Shown one piece after another: positions 1-7,612 of a DNA stretch of 64,000 bases. The stretch lies in assembly GCF_035440685.1 (NCBI RefSeq), contig NZ_DAORMW010000004.1. One strand, 5' to 3'. Under the pieces are notes generated by a model. That model searched no databases. It saw only the letters and a list, made by a program, of their open reading frames with translations, and was not told where the DNA came from. This DNA comes from Accumulibacter appositus (lineage in GTDB: Bacteria > Pseudomonadota > Gammaproteobacteria > Burkholderiales > Rhodocyclaceae). The translations under genes and the position numbers were made by a program. The first letter of the stretch is position 1. The number at the start of each line of letters is the position of its first letter.

Positions 1-615
1 ATTGAACCACCGAAGCACGGACAACTCATCAAGTTTGAAAACAAGAGCACTTTGAAGGACTTGCGATACGTACCGAACAGCAATTATGTGGGCGCAGACA
101 GAATTGTCGTACTCGTCAATGGTATCGACCAACGCACTACAGAAGCAGTGGAATTCAAATTAGTATATTTCCTGAAGATCACCAAGGAGAGCTACCAAGA
201 CTACCTTAGGTTGGGCGAAAAAATTGGCCGCAAGTATTGCCCGAAGTTGCAGTGGCCTATTGCTGTTCCCCGACCCTCCGAGGACTCCCGACGCAATGGC
301 GGCAGTAAGGTCGCCGCCCAAATAAAGGAGCTTTCTAGAAGGTTAGTTGGCGAAACCGGTGCAGAGGGACAATTAGCTACCATCACTCTTTCCCCCACCG
401 CCCCCGGCTGCGGCTGGTTCATCGACCCCACCCCGTCCGACAACGCCGAGTTCCTGCCCACCAGCAACCGCTTCGAGTGGATCGCCACAGCCTCCTGGCG
501 TCAAGACTTCCCCCGTGCCTTAGGCAAAAATCAAGACCGCACCCCATCGGCCCGCAACAATCAATTTTATGTCAGGGCACGCGACCGATTCGGAAGAGCT
601 GCTTGGCCAGTTTAA
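1..615 (+). CDS. Array copy A: tandem-module protein, 5' end cut by window edge
   Basis: The frame is open from base 1, so the gene starts outside the window. Visible parts in order: PPKHGQL and the strand pattern Y-P-NYVGAD-IVVLVNGID...VYFLKI (a cadherin/Ig-like repeat signature), the motif RKYCPKLQWPI, a basic linker, then a block with ITLSPTAPGCGWFIDPTPSD and a following FEWIA. The last 25 or so residues differ from copy B and stop at TAA 613-615. From about 181 to 500 the DNA is nearly identical to 1112-1431 in copy B. It is the first of at least six related units. I do not recognise a named family; function unknown. No membrane segment is seen in the visible part. Confidence 0.6.
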   Translation: MEPPKHGQLIKFENKSTLKDLRYVPNSNYVGADRIVVLVNGIDQRTTEAVEFKLVYFLKITKESYQDYLRLGEKIGRKYCPKLQWPIAVPRPSEDSRRNGGSKVAAQIKELSRRLVGETGAEGQLATITLSPTAPGCGWFIDPTPSDNAEFLPTSNRFEWIATASWRQDFPRALGKNQDRTPSARNNQFYVRARDRFGRAAWPV

Positions 616-649
616 GGAGATGTTCGCAAATAACCAAGGAGAGCTTGCG

Positions 650-1504
650 ATGTTCGATTTTGTTCCGGTCGACTTACCACACAGTGACTACTTTGACGTC
701 CAGAAGGATCAGCAGGGCCGCAGTTGGCAATTGCAACAGGACGACGAACCGGAGATCAGCGGAACTTACGGAGTGTGTAAATTCATGCCTTCGGTAACAG
801 CCAGTAGGGGTTATGCACAACATAGTGACAATCACTACAAACTAGAGGTGAGTGCAACTGCAACAGATATTGGTATTTTCGACCATCCAATGCGGCCAGA
901 TTTAGATATATACGGGAACACGTTTACTGTTATTGAATTACCGAAACATGGACAACTCATCAGGTTTGAAAAAAACAACACCTTGAAGGACTTGAGATAC
1001 GCCCCGAGAAATAACTATCTGGGCGTAGACAAGATTGTGGTTCTCGTCAACGGCATCGATCAACGCACTGCGAACCCAGTGGAGTTCAAGTTAGTATATT
1101 TTCTGCAGGTCACCAAGGAGAGCTACCAAGACTACCTTAGATTGGGCGAAAAAATTGGCCGCAAGTATTGCCCGAAGTTGCAGTGGCCTATTGCTGTTCC
1201 CCGACCCTCCGAGGACTCCCGACGCAATGGCGGCAGTAAGGTCGCCGCCCAAATAAAGGAGCTTTCTAGAAGGTTAGTTGGCGAAACCGGTGCAGAGGGA
1301 CAATTAGCTACCATCACTCTTTCCCCCACCGCCCCCGGCTGCGGCTGGTTCATCGACCCCACCCCGTCCGACAACGCCGAGTTCCTGCCCACCAGCAACC
1401 CCTTCGAGTGGATCGCCACAGCCTCCTGGCGTCAAGACGTCCTCCGTGCCTTGGGCAAGAGTCACGACCTGACCCCGTCGGCGGACCCCGTCGGCGCCGT
1501 CTGA
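650..1504 (+). CDS. Array copy B: tandem-module protein of unknown function
   Basis: 284 aa from ATG 650, preceded by AAGGAG with 8 nt spacing. In-frame starts at 569 and 620 lie upstream; 650 fits better because paralogues also begin with Met, a hydrophobic stretch and Asp/Glu-x-Pro (here MFDFVPVDLP). Order: GTYGVCKFMPS (the family GVC motif), a variable stretch, PKHGQLIRF and the Ig/cadherin-like strands to VYFLQV (about residues 100-150), RKYCPKLQWPI, linker, GWFIDPTPSDNAEF and FEWIA (about 235-260). No signal peptide or membrane segment is seen. The tail ends inside a short GACCCCGTCGGCG tandem repeat. Biochemical role unknown. Confidence 0.6.
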   Translation: MFDFVPVDLPHSDYFDVQKDQQGRSWQLQQDDEPEISGTYGVCKFMPSVTASRGYAQHSDNHYKLEVSATATDIGIFDHPMRPDLDIYGNTFTVIELPKHGQLIRFEKNNTLKDLRYAPRNNYLGVDKIVVLVNGIDQRTANPVEFKLVYFLQVTKESYQDYLRLGEKIGRKYCPKLQWPIAVPRPSEDSRRNGGSKVAAQIKELSRRLVGETGAEGQLATITLSPTAPGCGWFIDPTPSDNAEFLPTSNPFEWIATASWRQDVLRALGKSHDLTPSADPVGAV

Positions 1505-1520
1505 CCCCGTCGGCGCCGTC
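1471..1520 (+). repeat. Short tandem repeat spanning the stop codon of copy B
   Basis: GACCCCGTCGGCG occurs at 1471-1483, 1484-1496 and 1503-1515; the last two units continue as GCCGTC. The TGA stop of copy B (1502-1504) is formed by the repeat junction, so a change in repeat number could alter the C-terminus. The low-complexity GC-rich sequence contrasts with the AT-richer surroundings. Confidence 0.7.
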
Positions 1521-1558
1521 GGCGCGATGAATTCTTCATTCAGACTGGAGAGATCCAC

Positions 1559-2347
1559 ATGTTAGCTCCTGACATGCCCAGCACAGAGCCGCCGCAAACG
1601 CCACCTGCGTTCTTAGCCCAAGCAATAAGAACTGGCAACAACGACTTGTATGACATAGTTGGTGCCTGCCACCTCAGCCCATCCGCAAAGCAGATAACCA
1701 TTTCCAACGACAGAAAAGGCTATTACGCGCTTTCAGTCAGATTGTTGGCAAGCAGCAGTTTTGCGGACGAACCGCATTTACCACCGCAACTTAATATTAA
1801 TTTTGAAAAAGCAGAAGTCACTGTCATTAAAAAACCAGAACATGGTTACATCAGTGAAAATTTGGCTGCAGGAACCAATATATCCTACTATCCTGACGCG
1901 GGATACCATGGTGATGACAAAGTGTCTTTCTTGGTCACTATCGACGGAAGGAAGATAACGTTAGTGTATTTTATTAAGGTAAATCCTATTTATGACGTGA
2001 CCACCAACCCCGATCCGAACATGTACAAGAACCATTGCCCCCATCCCAATCCATGGCGGATTTTTCCTGGGAGTGGCGCCAGCGCAAATGACAGGCGGCC
2101 ACTCACCGCCAACTCCACAGTAGACCCATCCAAGGTTGGCTTTTCCTTCAAGCCATTCTCCGGCGCTACCCTGGCCCAGGCTACCGGTAACGGAAGAGGT
2201 GCCCAAGTAAGCTTGCACGGAGCTGCCGCTGGCTACGGCTGGTTCATCGACCTCACACCGTCCGAGCAACTTCTTGAGGTCAGGTCTTTCCCCGTGCCTT
2301 GGCAAAAATTCAAGCCCCCCGTCGGCGAATGCGTTCGGGAGAAGTAA
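1559..2347 (+). CDS. Array copy C: tandem-module protein of unknown function
   Basis: 262 aa. ATG 1559 has GGAG at 1547-1550 (8 nt spacing). It has the family layout: N-terminus MLAPDMP, YDIVGACHLSPS, a variable part, KKPEHGYI and the strands Y-PDAGYHGDDKVSFLV...VYFIKV (about 98-141), then KNHCPHPNPWRIF, and the C-terminal block GYGWFIDLTPSE. After that the sequence departs from copies A and B: the DNAxF...EWIA part is replaced by about 30 residues ending VREK, and the DNA there aligns better with the tail of the next copy. Only 2 nt separate its stop from the next start. Function unknown. Confidence 0.6.
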   Translation: MLAPDMPSTEPPQTPPAFLAQAIRTGNNDLYDIVGACHLSPSAKQITISNDRKGYYALSVRLLASSSFADEPHLPPQLNINFEKAEVTVIKKPEHGYISENLAAGTNISYYPDAGYHGDDKVSFLVTIDGRKITLVYFIKVNPIYDVTTNPDPNMYKNHCPHPNPWRIFPGSGASANDRRPLTANSTVDPSKVGFSFKPFSGATLAQATGNGRGAQVSLHGAAAGYGWFIDLTPSEQLLEVRSFPVPWQKFKPPVGECVREK

Positions 2348-2349
2348 CA

Positions 2350-3837
2350 ATGTTAATAGCAGAAATTCCACAAGCACTAGCGAATGAAATTAGCGCAACA
2401 AACACGACTGTTGAACAACAACGAAGCAATGCGGCCACGTCTCCGGAATTGCTATATGGAACAATAGGCGTTTGCGTTCTATCACCCACTCTTGGACGAA
2501 TGCAACACGGGGGCAACTCACCGTTTTCCAACGGCCGCGACATTTACCCAAAAGATAGTGCCGGACAAATATTCCCCGATGCTCGCTTCGACGGTAATTT
2601 GCAGGCGGATATCGAGGCAGCTAGAGTTCAGATACTTAAACAACCAAAACACGGACAAATATTAATAAGAGATGGATTTCGGTTTCAATACCTACCTCAA
2701 GACGGCTACACGGGTAACGACGAAGCCACCCTCTTGGTTAATATCGGGGGAAAGAATGTAAGAGTAGTCTATTTTATAACAGTCCTAGACATTTCGACCG
2801 CAACGAGAGACGACGATCAAAACTATAACTATAGAGAAGCCTATACGAAACACTGCGAAAAGAGCGAGTGGCGCATCTTTTATAACCCGCCAACAACCGG
2901 CTCAGTGGCCAACAATGCTACCCATCACGGACTTAACTCTCCAAGGATCACGCCCGTCTTAACCTTGGGCGAAATGTTCAGTGCAGTAATCGGGCAAACC
3001 ACAGACCACAAAAAAATGCAGCCATCACCCTCTCCCCTACCGCCGCCGGCTACGGCTACGTCTGATTTATCGAACCGCAGCTCCTTGGGGTCAAAAGCTT
3101 CTTGGGTTCAGATCTTTCCCCGTGCCTTGGACAGGATCAGCAAAAGCCAATGCATGACCTCGTCGGCGCAAGTGATTAGACCAGCTGCGAACCGACGCCT
3201 CTTAGCGGCAGGCATGCTCCAAGATGAACCAACTGGAAGCATGCTGCTACTGCCTGACGACAAGAGCGTCATGCCTGATACAAGAACAGGAGACATAAAA
3301 ATGCCGATGATCGACATGACAACCCCACCAACGCAGACAGCACCAATAACAGTGTGCGCAATTCAGGGCACGTCTCCTCGTCAGGTTTACGGGGGAATAG
3401 AGGTATGTTACCTGAGCCCAACCGCTGAACAAATCAAAAAAACTACTGGACTACCGCACCCATCACTCTCGCCTCGCGATATGGCGAATAACATCTTCTG
3501 GGATGGATCGCATTCTCAAATATTTCATTTGGATTACGAGAACGCATCCATTGCCGTACTTCAACCGCCAGAGCACGGAAAAATCAGTGAGGACTTGTCG
3601 GCAGAAAGAGACATTCGCTACTATCCAGACGAGGGCTACTCAGGCGATGACAAGATCGTGTTCCTGGCTAACATCGAAGGCTATGAAATACTGGTAATGT
3701 ATTCGATAAGGGTGAATACGCGCTATTACTCGGACGCGAACGCCAACCCCTACAGCACGCATTGTCCCAGTCCCAACTGGTGGCAAGTCCTCCGTCCTGG
3801 AAGTGGGGAGGCTCTTCCTAGCCAAAGTTTTCCATGA
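2350..3837 (+). CDS. Array copies D1+D2: two modules joined by a frame change, 3' end frameshifted
   Basis: Start ATG 2350 (GGGAGAAG just upstream) gives MLIAEIPQ, matching copy E. Module D1 has GTIGVCVLSPT, KQPKHGQI and strands to VYFITV, then KHCEKSEWRIF. After that the expected AITLSPTAAGYG block is encoded one frame off: adding one A to the A7 run at 3010-3016 restores NAAITLSPTAAGYGYV followed by a stop. In the current frame translation runs on into module D2, whose own start is probably ATG 3301 with AGGAGA at 3288-3293. D2 repeats the layout (GGIEVCYLSPT, PPEHGKI, VMYSIRV, THCPSPNWW) and then ends early at 3837; its C-terminal block lies in another frame downstream. This looks like two decayed tandem genes read as one. 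Function unknown. Confidence 0.5.
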   Translation: MLIAEIPQALANEISATNTTVEQQRSNAATSPELLYGTIGVCVLSPTLGRMQHGGNSPFSNGRDIYPKDSAGQIFPDARFDGNLQADIEAARVQILKQPKHGQILIRDGFRFQYLPQDGYTGNDEATLLVNIGGKNVRVVYFITVLDISTATRDDDQNYNYREAYTKHCEKSEWRIFYNPPTTGSVANNATHHGLNSPRITPVLTLGEMFSAVIGQTTDHKKMQPSPSPLPPPATATSDLSNRSSLGSKASWVQIFPRALDRISKSQCMTSSAQVIRPAANRRLLAAGMLQDEPTGSMLLLPDDKSVMPDTRTGDIKMPMIDMTTPPTQTAPITVCAIQGTSPRQVYGGIEVCYLSPTAEQIKKTTGLPHPSLSPRDMANNIFWDGSHSQIFHLDYENASIAVLQPPEHGKISEDLSAERDIRYYPDEGYSGDDKIVFLANIEGYEILVMYSIRVNTRYYSDANANPYSTHCPSPNWWQVLRPGSGEALPSQSFP

Positions 3838-4069
3838 ATCGACCGATGCCGGAGGAAGGGCTGGTTTCCTCCCCGCTACGATTCTAGGCCAGGCCATTGG
3901 CCAATATTCCATTGCCATCATCACCCTCTCCACCACCGCGGCCGGCTACGGCTGGTTCATTGATCTCACGCCAACCGACAACGCCGGATTCGTGCCAACC
4001 GAAAACCCGCTGGAGTGGATAGCCCAACCGGGCTCCGAAGGCAAAGGCCGCACGGGCAAAGCCTCTTAG
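3803..4069 (+). CDS. C-terminal fragment of array copy D2 (frameshifted remnant)
   Basis: An open frame overlapping the end of the preceding gene in a different frame. From about residue 17 it encodes what copy D2 lacks: AGFLPATILGQ, then TTAAGYGWFIDLTPTDNAGF and ENPLEWIAQPGSEG. A 1-nt indel in the GGAAGTGGGGAGG stretch near 3798-3812 would join it to the preceding frame. The start at 3803 is therefore probably not a true start, and the piece is best read as the 3' part of a broken gene. Confidence 0.4.
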   Translation: MGRLFLAKVFHESTDAGGRAGFLPATILGQAIGQYSIAIITLSTTAAGYGWFIDLTPTDNAGFVPTENPLEWIAQPGSEGKGRTGKAS

Positions 4070-4315
4070 ATGCGAAGAGAACAGCTTCCGAAACATGAAT
4101 GCACACTCGACGCAATGGTATTTTCGGTTGAAAACGAACGAAGCTACAGTAAGTTTGGCTTTTCTCTGAATACACGTGCTTCAAGAACCTTGGCCGGTCA
4201 CTGTAGATTTTCTGCTTGATAAAATAGTAGCGACTATTGGCGAATCCGGAGATAGATCGGAATTATTACTAGAAACATCGCAATTCAAATCAACAGCTTT
4301 CCGGGAGGATTAACA

Positions 4316-5794
4316 ATGCTAATAGCAGACATGCCACAATTCCCAGCAGATGACATCACCACCACAACAACAACAAAGCAATCCGTCGAACAACAGCAAA
4401 ATATAAAAGCAACCGCTCCGGAATCGATATATGGGACGATGGGTGTTTGCATCGTGTCACCTACGCTTGGACGAATGCAACACGACGACCACTACTCTCC
4501 GTTTTCTAACGGCATCGACATTCACCCAAGGGAAAGTGGTGGGCAAATTTTTCCCGAGGCTCGCTTCGACGGTAATTTGCAGGCGGACATCGAGGCGGCC
4601 AAGGTTCAGATACTTAAACAACCAAAACGCGGAACAATATTAACAAAGGATGGACTCCGGTTTAAATACGTACCTGAAGACGGCTACACGGGTAACGACG
4701 CAGCCACCGTCTTAGTTAATATCGGTGGAAAGCGTGTAAAAGTAATTTATTTCATAAAGGTCCTAGACGTCTCAATCCAAACCAAGGATGACTACGAGAA
4801 CTATGAAAAAGTATATAGAAGACACTGCAATATGGGCGAATGGCGCATCTCTTACGAGGTGCGCGAAACCGGCTCAGTGGCCAATAATGCTACTCAACAT
4901 GGATTTAATGCTGCAAGGAGCGCCCCCATCGCAGGCTTCGGCGGTCTCACAGGACCAGGCATCAGGCAAACCACGGGGCAATGGCAAAACGCAACAATCG
5001 GCATCCCACCGACTGCCCCCAGAGACGGCTGGCTCATAGCCCCCGCGCCGACCGAAGATGCCGATTTCCTGCTCACCAGAAAACCGCCTGAGTGGATCGC
5101 CAAGCATGATGTTCAAGTAGACATTTGCCTGTTTGTCGAAACTCGCCCAATGGTAGGCTGGGCTATCAACAACCTCGTTCCACTTGGGACTGTCGGAGAT
5201 TATTTAGGAGGCCGATCAAAAGTCGATTTATCCGGACCGACAGAAATTCGCCTCATCGAGCGGCCATCGCACGGTGAAGTGACATTCTACGCAGAGCCGC
5301 GCGGAGGCGGCTATTACTACTCCGCTGCCGACCCGGACTTTCGCGGTAGGGAGCAAGTGGTCTTCGAGGTCAAGGCCGTTGGGAAGCGCTTCAAGGTGAT
5401 CTATACCTTGTACGTTGTCGGCAGCGTTGATCATATCCCGGAAAATACCAAGAGACTCTGCCAAGAGGAAGGAATTGGTTACCGAGCTTCTCCTACAAGC
5501 AAGGCCGGGCATGCGCGTACGCAGCTGAGCGGCGGCAGATGGTCTTTTGTATCGCTAGCGATCCACTCGGAAAGCGAGGCGTCGAGCACTGCCTTTCGTG
5601 ACGTCACGGTAGATTTCGGACAAATCCCAAGCGGCACGCCAGGAGCAAATTCCGCGAAGGACGCAAGAATGGCCCTCTCCTCCACCACTGCCGGCAGCGG
5701 TGAGCTCCTGCTCATCGGCAAGCCATTCGAGTGGATCGCCAAGCCGGACTCCGAAGCGGAAGTCAGGACGGGCCTCCGTTCCATTCTGCTTTAG
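4316..5794 (+). CDS. Array copies E1+E2: two-module protein of unknown function
   Basis: 492 aa. ATG 4316 follows GGGAGG at 4303-4308. E1 (about 1-265): MLIADMPQ, a Thr-rich stretch, GTMGVCIVSPTLGRM, KQPKRGTI, strands Y-PEDGYTGND...VIYFIKV, RRHCNMGEWRI, then a diverged block DGWLIAPAPTEDADF and PPEWIAK. E2 (about 266-492) follows with no start of its own: VDICLFVETRP, ERPSHGEV, GYYYS...DFRGREQVVFEVKAVGKRFKVIYTLYV, and a shortened tail TTAGSGELLLIGKPFEWIAK that lacks the WFIDxTP part. E1 is very similar in DNA to D1 (2581-2665 against 4559-4643). It is the only copy with two modules joined cleanly in frame. No signal peptide is seen. Function unknown. Confidence 0.6.
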   Translation: MLIADMPQFPADDITTTTTTKQSVEQQQNIKATAPESIYGTMGVCIVSPTLGRMQHDDHYSPFSNGIDIHPRESGGQIFPEARFDGNLQADIEAAKVQILKQPKRGTILTKDGLRFKYVPEDGYTGNDAATVLVNIGGKRVKVIYFIKVLDVSIQTKDDYENYEKVYRRHCNMGEWRISYEVRETGSVANNATQHGFNAARSAPIAGFGGLTGPGIRQTTGQWQNATIGIPPTAPRDGWLIAPAPTEDADFLLTRKPPEWIAKHDVQVDICLFVETRPMVGWAINNLVPLGTVGDYLGGRSKVDLSGPTEIRLIERPSHGEVTFYAEPRGGGYYYSAADPDFRGREQVVFEVKAVGKRFKVIYTLYVVGSVDHIPENTKRLCQEEGIGYRASPTSKAGHARTQLSGGRWSFVSLAIHSESEASSTAFRDVTVDFGQIPSGTPGANSAKDARMALSSTTAGSGELLLIGKPFEWIAKPDSEAEVRTGLRSILL

Positions 5795-5932
5795 GAATAC
5801 GGGCATGCGACGGGGCCAGACCAGTTTTTTAGTGCGCAACGCCAAACAGCAGAAAGCCTGCCATGCGCATACACGAGCACGCGTCATCGTATTCAACACA
5901 CCACTCTCCCTGGAGAAAGCATCGTTCTTGTT

Positions 5933-6681
5933 GTGAACATACCAATCACACCACCTCAAGAGACCCCAGTAAAAATTGCGCAAGAGCCTGAAGACAAGAC
6001 AAGTTAAGGAGAGGAACTGTTCGATTAAGCTTTTATGTCACGCATAGAAGTGGGAAATTCATCGTTTTATGCAGACTCCGCTTTCAATAGCCTTGTATTA
6101 CTCCCACAGGCTACTTCATATCTTGGCTAAAAACGGAGCCCAGGAAACTCAGATTATGGTCGGCGGAAACCAATACGCGACTCAATTTTATCGGGCGTTC
6201 TTTACTTGCCGAGGCACGGAACGGTATTTTTGCGCGACCCTCGTTATCATCGATACGCTTATCGATCGGAGCCCGGATACGAGGTCCGGACAAGGTCATG
6301 TTTTGGGTCGAAGTTGCCGGGAAGCGGTTCAAGCTAAGCTACGAGCTTTCCGCAAGAGGTGCAGTCGACGAAAAATCGACGCTAAGGTGCGTACCCGTTG
6401 AGACGACCAGCGTCCGTCGCCTGTCGGCTTCCGCCGAGCACTTCGCCCCGCGCGACCGGCTCACCGGGAGCGGCCGGGCGCGGCCGAGCCACGAGCGCAT
6501 CGCCAGGTGGCAAATCGATTGGGGCGATAGTCGGATCGTCCGCTTTGTGGCCATCGCCAGCATCCCTGGCCCGATCAGCCACGGCTGCACAGGCGGCGTT
6601 CCCCGCCGCGCGGGCCACGGCTTCGGCGCAGCTGCTGGCGCGCCACAGCCGCCGCGGCGCAGGGGGTTGCGCCCGGTCTAG
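5933..6681 (+). pseudogene. Decayed array copy F
   Basis: Pieces of another copy, scattered over frames. GTG 5933 starts a 24-residue piece (VNIPITPPQETPVK, ending TAA 6005-6007) resembling the N-terminus of copy D2. At 6206-6285 frame 2 encodes LPRHGTVFLRDPR then YAYRSEPGYE, and after a frame change near 6285 frame 1 reads RGPDKVMFWVEVAGKRFKLS, together matching E2 over its P-HG...VGKRFKVIY part. From about 6400 the sequence becomes GC-rich and no family motif follows, though the frame stays open to 6681. No intact gene can be built. Confidence 0.45.
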
Positions 6682-6909
6682 TGCCTACGAATCCGGGCAA
6701 CCGCCCGTCCACGGGAACGTGGTATCGCAGCGGACGCTAACTGGTCATCCTCAAGCTTGTAGCACATGTCATTTGCGGAGCCTGCCATGCATGCGACGGG
6801 GGAATTACGTCCGGCCATGCTTCTTGTGAACGCGCGGACGTGATACGTTTCCGCCTGTGCTGGCAATGGTGCTGCGCAAGTTTGCTCACAACTTCAAGGA
6901 TAGAGAAAG

Positions 6910-7287
6910 ATGGCCAAGAAACAGTTTGAGGCGATTCTGCCGGCGGAGGCTGGCTGGGTAGTGATTTACGTCGACACCTCGGCGAAAGACGACATCAAGA
7001 AATGGTCCATCACCGAGCGCCTCAACGTGATCGGTTTCGGTGTGCGCCCGGACGACAACTACCCGGTGCCGATCACCGCCATCGGTCCGACCACGCTGTG
7101 CAACATGGATGACGGCGGCGACAAGGCCAACGACTGCTACACCGGCTTCTTCCTGCAAGCGCCAAACGGCTGGATCACCGGCGCCGTGCCGGAAACGAGA
7201 TGGCCCGATCTCGACGCTTTCGTCAATCAGGCCGCCCATGTCTACATCGGTATGGGACGCATGGAACCCAGCGAACTCGTCGTCTGA
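6910..7287 (+). CDS. Conserved-looking hypothetical protein, 125 aa
   Basis: Starts MAKKQFEAILPAEAGW. The ATG follows AAGGATAGAGAAAG, a reasonable ribosome site. The protein is soluble, acidic and rich in aromatic residues (AGWVVIYVDTS, NGWITGAVPETRW, HVYIGMG), with Cys pairs at LCNMDD and NDCYTG. There is no signal peptide or membrane segment. Codon use is GC-rich like the chromosome and unlike the array to its left. I do not recognise a family. It stands alone between the array and the tRNA genes, and a dispersed hairpin repeat starts 34 nt after its stop. Confidence 0.65.
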   Translation: MAKKQFEAILPAEAGWVVIYVDTSAKDDIKKWSITERLNVIGFGVRPDDNYPVPITAIGPTTLCNMDDGGDKANDCYTGFFLQAPNGWITGAVPETRWPDLDAFVNQAAHVYIGMGRMEPSELVV

Positions 7288-7320
7288 AACGCCCAAGACT
7301 CATCGCGCCGCGGCCCGTTT

Positions 7321-7450
7321 AACGGTCATGAAACCTGGAGACACCCCAAGTCATGAGAGTCATGACCGTTTCCCCCCTCTTCCCCAGCCCTTCTCCCGCG
7401 AGGAGAGAAGGGAGCTTCGTGAGTCGCTTGCGCGACTTTCACGTTAACGC
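7321..7450 (+). repeat. Dispersed hairpin-ended repeat, copy 1
   Basis: AACGGTCATG (7321-7330) and CATGACCGTT (7361-7370) are perfect 10-bp inverted repeats, followed by a C-rich stretch and a block GAGAAGGGAGCTTCGTGAGT...CTTTCACGTT. The same order and the same 40-nt arm spacing recur at 39364-39413. Both copies lie about 30 nt after a gene's stop codon in the same orientation, so this may be a REP-like element or an RNA 3' structure. Confidence 0.6.
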
Positions 7451-7612
7451 GGGGTCGCGGTGGGTTCTCGCGGCGCAGCGCCCGCGGGGCGCCGAGCAAA
7501 GCGAGCGAAGCAGGCCTTGTCCGCCTCACCGGCGCCGTCGGGTGCGGTCCGGCCGCTTGCGTTGGATTCGATTGCTGCCAGCCGATGACGGCAATGGATT
7601 CCCGAGCAAACG

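Noticed and set aside
201..488. 95-aa minus-strand frame present in both copies A and B (also 1132-1419)
   Set aside because: Its conservation follows from the near-identical DNA of the plus-strand copies. The plus frame carries the family motifs shared with the other copies.
1..6700. CRISPR array or IS element as explanation for the repeats
   Set aside because: Repeats are whole gene modules hundreds of bases long with no regular spacers, no inverted terminal repeats and no transposase frame.
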